Positions 35,566-43,749 of a DNA stretch of 64,000 bases are shown piece after piece (position 1 is the first letter of the stretch; each line of letters begins with the position of its first letter). The translations under genes were made by a program, and so were the position numbers. The DNA is from Brevibacterium epidermidis NBRC 14811. Its GTDB lineage: Bacteria > Actinomycetota > Actinomycetes > Actinomycetales > Brevibacteriaceae. A model generated the notes under the pieces. The model was not told the origin of the DNA. It did no database searches and worked only from the letters and a program-made list of their open reading frames with translations. The DNA lies in NCBI RefSeq assembly GCF_001570805.1, contig NZ_BCSJ01000006.1, positions 62,001 to 126,000 of the forward strand. Direction: 5' to 3'.

Positions 35566-36327
35566 GTGACGAAATTCCATGCCATCCGCGACCAGCTCCT
35601 CGACCGCCTCGAGGGCATGGCCGCCGGTGAACAGTTCCCGCCGGAACGACAGCTCGCCGAGACCCTCGGCATCTCGCGGATGACCCTGCGCCGCGCCATC
35701 GACGAACTCGTCGCCAAAGGCATGGTCCGCAGGCGTCACGGCACGGGCGTCTTCGCCCTCGGCCCGAAGCTCGACCAGCCGCTGGCCGCGAGCTCCTTCA
35801 CCGAAGACATGCTCGCCCGCGGCATGCGCCCCGGTTCCCATATCCTCAGCTTCGACACCGCCGAGGCGGGAGCGCACATCGCTCGCCAACTCCACATCGC
35901 TGAAGACGACGAGGCCATCGCGATCCTGCGCCTGCGCCTGGCCGATGACGAACCGATCGCCCTCGAAGAACTCCACGTCCCCTCCGCCCTCGTCCCGGGA
36001 CTGAGCGCCGACGATCTCGAGAACCAGTCCTTCTACGAACTCCTGCGCCGCAACTTCGGCATCAGCCTCAACCACAGCATGCAGACGATCGAACCAACCC
36101 TCCTCGACGCCGGCGAAGCTCAACACCTCGGCGTCGAAGAGCTCTCACCCGCGCTGCTGTTCGAACGCATCTCCCGCGGCGCCGATGACCGGCCCTTCGA
36201 GTTCGTCCGCTCCGTCTACCGCGGCGACCGCTACAAGGTCCGCACCGAACTCACCATCCCCGCCCCGTCGGATGCCGGCGCAGTCCCCGCCGCAGACACC
36301 GCCCACACAGGAGGAGAGCAGCCATGA
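35566..36327 (+). CDS. GntR/HutC family regulator of the aminosugar operon
   Basis: 253 aa. The N-terminal winged helix (EQFPPERQLAETLGISRMTLRRAIDELVAKGMVRRRHGTGVF) is followed by a UTRA effector domain from about residue 75. That domain contains the SSFTEDMLARGMRPGSHIL start and YELLRRNFGISLNHSMQTI, the NagR/DasR type that binds phosphorylated aminosugars. It starts at GTG without an obvious ribosome site, possibly leaderless. Its stop overlaps anmK, so it autoregulates an operon for anhydroMurNAc/GlcNAc use. GlcNAc-6-P is the likely inducer (inference). Confidence 0.88.
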   Translation: MTKFHAIRDQLLDRLEGMAAGEQFPPERQLAETLGISRMTLRRAIDELVAKGMVRRRHGTGVFALGPKLDQPLAASSFTEDMLARGMRPGSHILSFDTAEAGAHIARQLHIAEDDEAIAILRLRLADDEPIALEELHVPSALVPGLSADDLENQSFYELLRRNFGISLNHSMQTIEPTLLDAGEAQHLGVEELSPALLFERISRGADDRPFEFVRSVYRGDRYKVRTELTIPAPSDAGAVPAADTAHTGGEQP

Positions 36328-37529
36328 TCATCGCCGGACTCATGACCGGAACCTCCGCCGATGGCCTCGACCTCGTCATCGCCGAGTTCCTGCCCGACCC
36401 CACCGTCGGCTCCGACCTCGTGGGCGCGGATCCCACCACTCTCACGGTGCGGATCCTCGCCGAACGCGAAACTCCGTTCGATGACCAGCTCGCCGCCGAC
36501 ATCCTCCGCCTCCTCGAACCGACAGATCTTCCGCTGTCCCTGGTCAGCAGCGTCGACGCCCGGCTCGGCCGCTTCTGCGCCGAGGCTCTGTCGGAACTCT
36601 GCACCGACCATGACCTCTCACCCGACCTCGTCGTCAGCCACGGACAGACCGTCCGCCACGACATCACCGACGGCCAGGTCACCTCGACTCTCCAGCTCGG
36701 GCAGCCGGCCTTCATCGCCGAACGACTCGGTGCTCCCGTGCTCTCCGATGTCCGCTCTCGCGACGTCGCGGCCGGGGGACAAGGTGCCCCACTCGTCGGG
36801 CTGCTCGATTCCCTGCTGCTCTCCGAGGTCGAAGCTCCGACCGCGGTGCTCAACCTCGGCGGAATCGCGAACATCACCGTCATCACTCCCGGTCAGGACC
36901 CCATCGCCTTCGACACGGGCCCGGCCAACGCCCTCATCGACATCCTCGCCCGCCGCATCACCGACGCGCGGCAGAGCTATGACCGCGACGGCGCGCTCGC
37001 CGCAGCCGGCACCACCGACGAGGATCTGCTCACCGCGCTCCTCAGCGAACCCTTCTACGGCCGCCCCGCCCCGAAATCAACGGGCAAGGAACTCTTCCAC
37101 GCCGCCTACCTCGACTCATTCCTCGAAGCCCACCCCCACCTCGGCGAGCATGATCAGATCGCCACGGTCACGGCGCTGACCGCGCGCACCATCGCCGAGG
37201 CTGTCCGAGACCACGATGTCACCACCGTCATCGCCTCGGGAGGTGGGACGAGGAATCCTGAACTCATGCGCCGCCTCGGCGAGGAATTGGGTGAGGGCAT
37301 CGCCGTCACGAGCACGGATGAGGCATTCGGGCTGCCCGAAGGCAGCAAGGAAGCACTGCTCATGGCACTCCTCGGATGGCTGAGCTGGCACGGACTCGAC
37401 GGCACCGCACCGAGCCTGACCGGGGCAATCGGGCCGCGGATCGCGGGCCGGTTCACTCCGGGGGAGGGACCGCTGCGTCTGCCCGAGCCCCTCCGCCGGC
37501 GACCCACCCGGCTGAGACTGGCGGACTGA
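36324..37529 (+). CDS. anmK: Anhydro-N-acetylmuramic acid kinase
   Basis: 401 aa. It opens and phosphorylates 1,6-anhydroMurNAc to MurNAc-6-phosphate with ATP. The start IAGLMTGTSADGLDLVIAEF is the family signature (normally MSGTS-DGVD); VVSHGQTVRHD, the Asp-bearing FDTGPANALID and IASGGGTRNPELMRRL complete the actin-like ATPase site. The length suits the family. The gene overlaps the GntR gene by 4 nt and is followed 100 bp later by the symporter. Its product is the substrate of MurQ encoded two genes downstream. Confidence 0.95.
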   Translation: MIIAGLMTGTSADGLDLVIAEFLPDPTVGSDLVGADPTTLTVRILAERETPFDDQLAADILRLLEPTDLPLSLVSSVDARLGRFCAEALSELCTDHDLSPDLVVSHGQTVRHDITDGQVTSTLQLGQPAFIAERLGAPVLSDVRSRDVAAGGQGAPLVGLLDSLLLSEVEAPTAVLNLGGIANITVITPGQDPIAFDTGPANALIDILARRITDARQSYDRDGALAAAGTTDEDLLTALLSEPFYGRPAPKSTGKELFHAAYLDSFLEAHPHLGEHDQIATVTALTARTIAEAVRDHDVTTVIASGGGTRNPELMRRLGEELGEGIAVTSTDEAFGLPEGSKEALLMALLGWLSWHGLDGTAPSLTGAIGPRIAGRFTPGEGPLRLPEPLRRRPTRLRLAD

Positions 37530-37629
37530 ACCACGGCAGGCGCCGTCGCTGCGGCCCTGCCGTCACACCAACCCCGACACATTCCACAACTGAACCCGAC
37601 ACACTCCACACCCCAACAAGGAGACACCA

Positions 37630-39138
37630 ATGCAGATCATCGACCTCCTGGTGATCATCGCCTATCTCGTCGCAACGGCGTGGCTGGGACTGGCGCTGAG
37701 CGGCAAGCAGAGCAGCCTCAAGGGCTACTTCCTCGGCGGGCGCGACCTGCCGTGGTGGGCCGTCTGCCTGTCCGTCGTCGCCACCGAGACGAGCGCGCTC
37801 ACCGTCATCGGCATCCCCGTCATGAGCTACCTCGGCGACCTCAACTACCTGCAGCTGGGACTCGGCTACATCGTCGGCCGCGTCATCGTCGCCTACTTCA
37901 TGCTGCCGCGCTACTACGACGGTGAGATGATCACCGCCTACGCCTACCTGGGCAAACGCTTCGGCCAGTCGACGCAGACCACCGCCGGCGTGACCTTCCT
38001 GTTCACCCGTTTGCTCGCCGACGGCATCCGCGTGCTCGCCGCGGCCATTCCGCTCAAGGTCATCCTCGACGGGCTCGGCATCCACACGAACTACTTTGTC
38101 ATCATCGTCGTCCTCTCCCTGGTCACGATCGTGTACACGTTCATCGGCGGCATCAAGGCCGTGGTCTGGGTCGATGTGGCGCAGATGATCCTCTACGTCC
38201 TCGGCGGGATCCTGGCGATCATCATCATCTCCGCATCGATCGGCGGCGGATGGTTCGCCGAGGCGGTCGAAGCCGGAAAGGCGAACATCTTCGTCTTCGA
38301 AGGCAACCCGATCTCCGCAGACACTTCGTTCATTCCATCGGTGCTCGGCGGTGCCGTGTTCGCCATGGCCTCGCACGGCTCCGATCAGCTCATCGTCCAG
38401 CGTCTGCTGTCGTGCCGGTCGAAGATCGAGGCGCAGAAGGCCCTCATCACCTCGGGCTTCGTCGTGGTCGTCCAGTTCGCGATCTTCCTCCTCGTCGGCC
38501 TGGCACTGTGGGCGTACTACGATCACGCGCTGCCGGCGGACCTCGGTCTGACCCGCGACGACGAGATCTTCCCGCTGTTCATCATCGAAGGCCTGCCCAC
38601 GGGAATCTCCGGACTGCTGCTGGCCGGCATCCTCGCCGCCGCGATGTCGACGCTGTCCTCGTCGCTGTCGGCCCTGTCGTCGTCGACGGTCAACGACGTG
38701 TACGCGAAGCTCAAGCGCACCCCGATGACCGACGAACAGGGATTCAAGGTCGGCCGCTGGGCGACGATCGGCTGGGGCATCGCGTTCATCCTGCCTGCCA
38801 CGGTCTTCGAATCCGACTCCGGCAACATCGTCATCCTTGCCCTCGGCATCGCCGGCATCACGTACGGCGGTCTGCTCGGTGCCTTCGTCTTCGGCATCGT
38901 CAACAAACGGGCCCGAGCCGTCGATGCGAACATCGCGTTCGCCCTGGCCGTGGCCGTCAACGCGTTCTTCTTCGTCATGGAGAAGTACGTCACCGGTGAG
39001 GTGTGGGTCGCGTGGCAGTGGTACCCGCTGCTCGGTGTCATCGTCACCTTCATCGTCGGCGGCCTGCTCGGTCTGCGCCACAAGACCAAGGTCGAAGAAC
39101 CCACCATCGCCGAGGCGGAAGGAAGCACCCGTCCATGA
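37630..39138 (+). CDS. Sodium:solute symporter (SSS), probable aminosugar/anhydroMurNAc importer
   Basis: 502 aa, 13-14 membrane helices. GRDLPWWAVCLSVVATETSALTVIG and YAYLGKRFGQSTQ are the conserved first half of the SSS family, and LAAAMSTLSSSLSALSSSTVNDVY is the Na2-site helix region. An AAGGAG precedes the ATG. Located between anmK and murQ, its cargo is most likely anhydroMurNAc, MurNAc or a muropeptide sugar. This is notable because MurNAc uptake is usually by PTS (MurP) or AmpG/ABC systems. The cargo is inferred from context only. Overlaps murQ by 4 nt. Confidence 0.9.
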   Translation: MQIIDLLVIIAYLVATAWLGLALSGKQSSLKGYFLGGRDLPWWAVCLSVVATETSALTVIGIPVMSYLGDLNYLQLGLGYIVGRVIVAYFMLPRYYDGEMITAYAYLGKRFGQSTQTTAGVTFLFTRLLADGIRVLAAAIPLKVILDGLGIHTNYFVIIVVLSLVTIVYTFIGGIKAVVWVDVAQMILYVLGGILAIIIISASIGGGWFAEAVEAGKANIFVFEGNPISADTSFIPSVLGGAVFAMASHGSDQLIVQRLLSCRSKIEAQKALITSGFVVVVQFAIFLLVGLALWAYYDHALPADLGLTRDDEIFPLFIIEGLPTGISGLLLAGILAAAMSTLSSSLSALSSSTVNDVYAKLKRTPMTDEQGFKVGRWATIGWGIAFILPATVFESDSGNIVILALGIAGITYGGLLGAFVFGIVNKRARAVDANIAFALAVAVNAFFFVMEKYVTGEVWVAWQWYPLLGVIVTFIVGGLLGLRHKTKVEEPTIAEAEGSTRP

Positions 39139-40166
39139 CCTCCTCCCAGCCGGGCTCAGCCCGCCCGTCCCCGCCGTCGGAATCGACGCCGGCGAAGTCG
39201 ACCGGACGTCCCCTGTCACCGACGGAGCAGCGCAATCCGGCGAGCTCCGGCCTCGACGGCCTCGACACCCTCGGGGTGCTGCGAGTCCTCAACGCCGAAG
39301 ACCACGCGGTCATCGATGCGGTCGCCGCTGCCCTGCCGCAGCTGGCCGAACTCGTCGACATTGCCGCTGACCGCATGCGCCGAGGCGGTCGTGTCCACTA
39401 CTTCGGCGCGGGCACCTCGGGACGGTTGGGAGTCCTCGACGCGAGCGAACTCCTGCCGACGTTCAACCTCGAGCCGGGCCGGGTCATCGGACACATCGCT
39501 GGTGGTCAGGCGGCCCTGGTCAACGCCGTCGAGAACGCCGAGGATTCCGGTGCCGACGGATCCGCGGCCGGTGCGGAGCTCGGGCCAGACGATGTGGCCA
39601 TCGGCATTGCCGCGAGCGGGTCGACCCCCTACGTCGGCGGGGCGCTCGACGCGGCACGGGCGAACGGTGCCCACACGGTGCTCATCTCGAACAACCCGCA
39701 CGCCTCCCTGGCCGCGAAAGCCGATGTTCATATCGTGCTCGACACCGGTCCCGAGGTGATCACCGGCTCCACGCGCCTCAAGGCAGGCACCGCGCAGAAG
39801 CTCACCCTCAACGGGTTCTCGACCGCGCTCATGGTCGCCCTCGGCCGCACCTGGGACAACCTCATGGTCTCGGTCGTCGCGACGAACGCGAAGCTGCGCG
39901 AACGCACCGTGCGCATCCTCCGCGAAGCCGCCGACCTGGGCGATGCCGACGCGCGGACCTTGCTCGAGCGCTGCGACGGCGATCTCAAGACCGCCATCGT
40001 CGTCTCCTTCACCGAGGCGGCCCCCTCCCTGGCAGCGTCGACCCTGGAGACCCATGACGGTTCGGTCAGGGCAGCGATCGCCGAACTCGTCGGTGCAGAT
40101 GCGCCAACCGAGTCGGACAAGGCCTCCGGACCGGACGACACCGGCCCGGGTACCGTGGGCGCATGA
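39135..40166 (+). CDS. murQ: N-acetylmuramic acid 6-phosphate etherase
   Basis: 343 aa. It cleaves the lactyl ether of MurNAc-6-P to give GlcNAc-6-P and D-lactate. SIS domain: VHYFGAGTSGRLGVLDASE with the catalytic Glu, HIAGGQAALVNAVENAEDSG, IAASGSTPYVGGAL and ITGSTRLKAGTAQKLTLN are all present. The N-terminal 30 residues are a Ser/Pro-rich extension beyond the usual start. ATGA overlaps on both sides place it in one translational unit with the symporter and the kinase. Confidence 0.96.
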   Translation: MTSSQPGSARPSPPSESTPAKSTGRPLSPTEQRNPASSGLDGLDTLGVLRVLNAEDHAVIDAVAAALPQLAELVDIAADRMRRGGRVHYFGAGTSGRLGVLDASELLPTFNLEPGRVIGHIAGGQAALVNAVENAEDSGADGSAAGAELGPDDVAIGIAASGSTPYVGGALDAARANGAHTVLISNNPHASLAAKADVHIVLDTGPEVITGSTRLKAGTAQKLTLNGFSTALMVALGRTWDNLMVSVVATNAKLRERTVRILREAADLGDADARTLLERCDGDLKTAIVVSFTEAAPSLAASTLETHDGSVRAAIAELVGADAPTESDKASGPDDTGPGTVGA

Positions 40167-41182
40167 CCCTCGTTCTCGGCATCGACATCGGCGGCACCGG
40201 CAGCCGGGCCGCGCTCGGCGAGGTCGATGACGCGGGGTCCGCCCCACGCATCATCGACCAACTCACCGGCACTCGCATCGAGATCGGATCGAGCGGCAGC
40301 ACGGTCCTCGACGTTGTCCGGGAACTCGTGAGGTCGGCCGCCGAGACCTGGCCCGACCGTTTCTCAGAGGTCAGCGGCATCGGCATCGGCGCGACCGGCA
40401 TCGCATCGCTCGCCGAAGATCCTTCCGCCGTCCTGGCGGAGATCTCTGCCGAGCATGGAGTGCCGGCGGTCGCCGCCATCGATGCTGTGACCGCCCACCT
40501 CGGCGCACTCGGCGGGACCGGTGGGGCGATCACAGTGCTCGGAACCGGGGCCATTGCCATCGCTCATCCGGGGCCGGACGAATCAGGCAACTGGACATCA
40601 GCTTGGTCACGCGCCGACGGCTGGGGGCATCTCTTCGGTGATCGTGGGGGAGGAGCCTGGCTAGGCCGCCAAGGTCTCGAACTCGCTCTGCGCACGCATG
40701 ACGGAACCGACGAACGAGGCCGTGCCCTGCTCGAAGCCGCCTCCCGACGGTTCGGAACACCTGCCTCGTGGCCGGGTCAGTTCTATACGCGTAATGACCG
40801 GGCCGGACTGCTCGCTGAGTTCGCCATCGACATTGCCGAGACTGCTCGCTCCGGTGACGTAGCGTCAGCTGACCTACTCCGGGAAGCGGGACGAGAGGCC
40901 GCCCGCAGCGCCGTCGCCGCGGCGCGCAGGTCAAGTCGCGCGGACTCCGCCGCAGGTCGCTTGGACCGTACTGCTGGCCAACAGATCCGCGTCGCGCTCA
41001 CCGGGGGAGTCGCAGCCGCGGGCAGCCACCTCGTCGAGGGATTCCGCATCGAAACCGGACACCTGGACCCGAACGTCACCATCGTCGAATCTGCTGGCGG
41101 ACCGCTCGCTGGGGCACTCACGCTCGGTCACCTCGGTGCCGGTGGGAAGCTGGGCGCGCAGGACAGGGCCATCTGGACCTGA
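40163..41182 (+). CDS. BadF/BadG-type N-acetylhexosamine kinase
   Basis: 339 aa, actin-like ATPase fold. The phosphate-1 loop is LGIDIGGTGSRAALGEV; the phosphate-2 region ITVLGTGAIAIAH is followed by GWGHLFGDRGGGAWLGRQGLELAL, typical of BadF/BadG ATPases that include eukaryotic-type GlcNAc kinase and the clostridial MurNAc/GlcNAc kinase MurK. Here it would phosphorylate GlcNAc and/or MurNAc taken up by the symporter, complementing AnmK, which handles only the anhydro form. Last gene of the operon; a large hairpin follows. Substrate choice is inferred. Confidence 0.85.
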   Translation: MTLVLGIDIGGTGSRAALGEVDDAGSAPRIIDQLTGTRIEIGSSGSTVLDVVRELVRSAAETWPDRFSEVSGIGIGATGIASLAEDPSAVLAEISAEHGVPAVAAIDAVTAHLGALGGTGGAITVLGTGAIAIAHPGPDESGNWTSAWSRADGWGHLFGDRGGGAWLGRQGLELALRTHDGTDERGRALLEAASRRFGTPASWPGQFYTRNDRAGLLAEFAIDIAETARSGDVASADLLREAGREAARSAVAAARRSSRADSAAGRLDRTAGQQIRVALTGGVAAAGSHLVEGFRIETGHLDPNVTIVESAGGPLAGALTLGHLGAGGKLGAQDRAIWT

Positions 41183-41193
41183 CCAGGTGTCGA

Positions 41194-41251
41194 TCAACGT
41201 GAACCTCGAAATAGTCGTCTCCAGCGACGACTATTTCGCACTGCGCGTTGA
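41194..41251. terminator. Large two-tier hairpin after the aminosugar operon
   Basis: An inner perfect 12-bp stem (GAAATAGTCGTC at 41208-41219, complement at 41226-41237, 6-nt loop) is enclosed by outer TCAACG/CGTTGA arms (41194-41199, 41246-41251) with 8-nt bulges on each side. The A/T-rich stem base makes it usable for both convergent genes. Confidence 0.75.
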
Positions 41252-41262
41252 CTGAGGCGAAT

Positions 41263-41808
41263 TCAAGCCCCCGCCTGACGCACCATACGCACTTCGCGCA
41301 CCCCGTCGTACTCGTCGGTCTTGATGGTGCCGTCGGAGACGAAGCCGTTCTTCGAGTAGAACGCCTGTGCGCGCGGATTCGGATCGGCCACCCACAGCGC
41401 AGTCGTCACGGACGGATCGATGACGGCATCGAGGAGATCCTGACCGACGCCCGTACCGTGCATGGAGCGATAGGCGTAGAGGACATAGAGGTGCCGATCC
41501 TCGGGGCGCGCTGCTCGGTTCTGCTCGTGCTCGGTGCCGTCGTTCGCGCTTCCAACGTTTTCCGGCGGGCCGGACATCGCGATGCCGACTAACCTGGCCT
41601 CGGATTCGGCGACGGCGCATGTGAATTTCGTTGGGGCCGCCTCGGCGAGGATCTGTGCCCACATCCGCTGTCTTCGATCGATGAGATCGGGAGCGTCGAG
41701 GAGTTCGTCGGGCATGATCCCGCGGTAGGTCTCACTCCAGGTATCGACGTGGACGCGCGCCATGGCTGCGGCGTCGGCGGGCACGGGCGAGCGGACTGTG
41801 TGGGCCAT
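41263..41808 (-). CDS. GNAT family N-acetyltransferase
   Basis: 181 aa. VRSPVPADAAAMARVHVDTWSETYRGIMPDELLDA is the usual start of this GNAT group. HLYVLYAYRSMHGTGVGQDLLDAVI holds the acetyl-CoA pyrophosphate loop (here MHGTGVGQDLL for Q/RxxGxG/A), and ALWVADPNPRAQAFYSKNGFV is motif B. Substrate unknown; proteins of this type are often annotated as phosphinothricin or ribosomal-protein acetyltransferases without proof. A -10 box 6 nt before the ATG suggests a leaderless mRNA. Confidence 0.88.
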   Translation of the reverse strand: MAHTVRSPVPADAAAMARVHVDTWSETYRGIMPDELLDAPDLIDRRQRMWAQILAEAAPTKFTCAVAESEARLVGIAMSGPPENVGSANDGTEHEQNRAARPEDRHLYVLYAYRSMHGTGVGQDLLDAVIDPSVTTALWVADPNPRAQAFYSKNGFVSDGTIKTDEYDGVREVRMVRQAGA

Positions 41809-41814
41809 GACTGG

Positions 41815-41820
41815 ATGCTA
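41815..41820 (-). promoter_or_regulatory. Candidate -10 box, leaderless GNAT promoter
   Basis: Read on the reverse strand, TAGCAT is followed by 6 nt (ccagtc) and the ATG. No Shine-Dalgarno is present. Confidence 0.35.
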
Positions 41821-41923
41821 CCGGCCGAGGCGGGTGGGAGGAGCGGTCTGCGGCACGAAATGTTCACCTGACCTGCATCTGCAGACAAACAGCTGTCCAG
41901 TCGGGGCACCCAGGATCGAGAGA

Positions 41924-43651
41924 GTGAGAGCGAACCGCGAACCAGTCACCGCCGTCGAAACACACTCTGCACGTCCATGGATCTCGGCTCGATTCCGAGC
42001 TGGCTCCGAACCCGTTCTTCCACCCACAGACCTCGAGCTTCCCACCGGGCAGCGGACTCCCGCCTACCGGTTCTTCGAAGCTCTGCCGGCGACGATCAGC
42101 TTCACGGCGGTCGGCCTCGTGTTCATCCTCCCGTTCGTCGATGCGATGCTCGGAGCGGTCTATGTGCTCGCCATCGTCGGGTTGATGTTCGTCCGCGCAA
42201 TGCTCGGCGCCGTCGACGTCGCCCGTGGGTTCCTCCGGTATCGCCGCAGCGCCCGCGTCGACTGGGCCGCCAGACTCACCGACCTGGAACGCGCCATGGA
42301 CGGACGTCCCTCCTTGGCACACCCTCGCGGCGGATTCCGTGCTGCCGACCATGCAGCCCTGGTCGCGCAGGTCAGCGCCGATCCGCGCTCGATCATGCGT
42401 CCTTCGACTCTGCTCCACGCGGTAGTCGTGGCTGCATATAACGAGCCCTACCCAGTCATCGCGGACACCATCCGCACCCTGCTGCACACCTCGACGAAGC
42501 CCGAGCAGCTCCTCGTCTTCTTCGCCCACGAAGAACGCGGGGGACCGGCGATGGCCGAGACCGCGCGTCGGCTCGAAGCCGAATACGGCCACCGTTTCGG
42601 AGCCTTCGTCCTCGTCGAGCACCCGGCAGGACTGCCCGACGAGATCGCCGGTAAGGGCGCGAACATCACCTTTGCTGGTCACCGCCTGGCCGAATGGGTC
42701 CGCGACCAGGCCATCGACCCACGCCGGGTGATCGTCACGAGTCTCGACTGCGACAACATTCCGCACGAGTCCTACTTCGACTGCGTTGCCTACGAATATG
42801 CGATCGCCCCGGACCGGGAGCGTCTGTCGTTCCAGCCGATCAGTCTCTACATCACGAACATCTGGGATGTGCCGGCTCCGTCGCGAGTGGTCGCGAGCGC
42901 GAACTGCTTCTGGAATCTCACGACCACTGTTCGGCGGCTCGCGCTGCGCAACTTCGCCTCCCACGCACAGCCGCTGACTGCTCTGGTCGAGATGGGCTTC
43001 TGGTCGAAGCGGACCATCGTCGAGGACGGTCACCAATACTGGCGCAGCTGGTTCCACTTCGACGGTGACTACCGGGTCGTGCCCATCCACGTCCCGATCT
43101 TCCAGGACGCCGTGCAGGCGGGAACGTTCAAGGCCACGATGGTCGCTCAGTTCAAGCAGCTCAGCCGCTGGTCCTATGGGGCCTCCGACGTTCCCTACGT
43201 CGGGGTGCGGGTCTTCGCGCCCACAGCTCGGTCGCCGTTCTGGCCCGGCGTGCTTCGGTTCTTCTCCCTGCTCGAAGGCCACGTCAGCCTCGCCTCGATC
43301 TCGATCATCATCGCCATCGGCGGCTGGATCCCCTTCGTCGTGGCCACGCAGACGGGGCAGGCCACCTCGTTGGTGGAACGCATGCCGATGACTGTGGGCA
43401 TCATTCAGCAGATCGGCATGATCGGTCTCATCGTCTCCATCGTCGTGTTCAGCTCGCTGCTGCCTCCCCGACCGATCCATGTCCCGCGCGAACGCCGATT
43501 GACGATGTGGCTGCAGTGGCTGCTCTATCCGCTCACGCTGCTCGTGTTCAATTCGTCGACGGCGCTATATTCGCAGTGGTGCCTGCTCACCGGCCGCTAC
43601 CGGGAACGCTTCGACGTCACGGAGAAGATGGCCGGCGGACGGTCCCGTTGA
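41924..43651 (+). CDS. Membrane glycosyltransferase family 2 (cellulose-synthase-like)
   Basis: About 575 aa from GTG 41924; the start is uncertain because longer in-frame starts exist but would run into the divergent GNAT promoter. Two helices at about residues 45-100 are followed by the GT2 domain: VVAAYNEPYPVIADTIRTLL, the DxD-type SLDCDNIPHESY, the catalytic EDGHQYWRSWF and QFKQLSRWSYGASD, equivalent to the QxxRW of processive enzymes. Three C-terminal helices follow. This architecture fits processive or lipid-linked polysaccharide synthesis at the membrane. It stands alone, so donor and product are unknown. Confidence 0.82.
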   Translation: MRANREPVTAVETHSARPWISARFRAGSEPVLPPTDLELPTGQRTPAYRFFEALPATISFTAVGLVFILPFVDAMLGAVYVLAIVGLMFVRAMLGAVDVARGFLRYRRSARVDWAARLTDLERAMDGRPSLAHPRGGFRAADHAALVAQVSADPRSIMRPSTLLHAVVVAAYNEPYPVIADTIRTLLHTSTKPEQLLVFFAHEERGGPAMAETARRLEAEYGHRFGAFVLVEHPAGLPDEIAGKGANITFAGHRLAEWVRDQAIDPRRVIVTSLDCDNIPHESYFDCVAYEYAIAPDRERLSFQPISLYITNIWDVPAPSRVVASANCFWNLTTTVRRLALRNFASHAQPLTALVEMGFWSKRTIVEDGHQYWRSWFHFDGDYRVVPIHVPIFQDAVQAGTFKATMVAQFKQLSRWSYGASDVPYVGVRVFAPTARSPFWPGVLRFFSLLEGHVSLASISIIIAIGGWIPFVVATQTGQATSLVERMPMTVGIIQQIGMIGLIVSIVVFSSLLPPRPIHVPRERRLTMWLQWLLYPLTLLVFNSSTALYSQWCLLTGRYRERFDVTEKMAGGRSR

Positions 43652-43749
43652 TCCGGAGAAACCCCATCCCGATCCCAGCCTCCTCGGACTACGCTGGGAC
43701 GTGAACGCTGCTTATCGAATCCATCGAGCCGAGAGCCGAGGAGGGTGTC

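Noticed and set aside
37453..39219. A 588-codon reverse frame over the symporter gene
   Set aside because: Antisense to a well-defined SSS transporter; low-complexity Asp/Arg composition.
41864..43480. A 538-codon reverse frame over the GT2 gene
   Set aside because: Antisense to a gene with intact GT2 motifs; no domain of its own.
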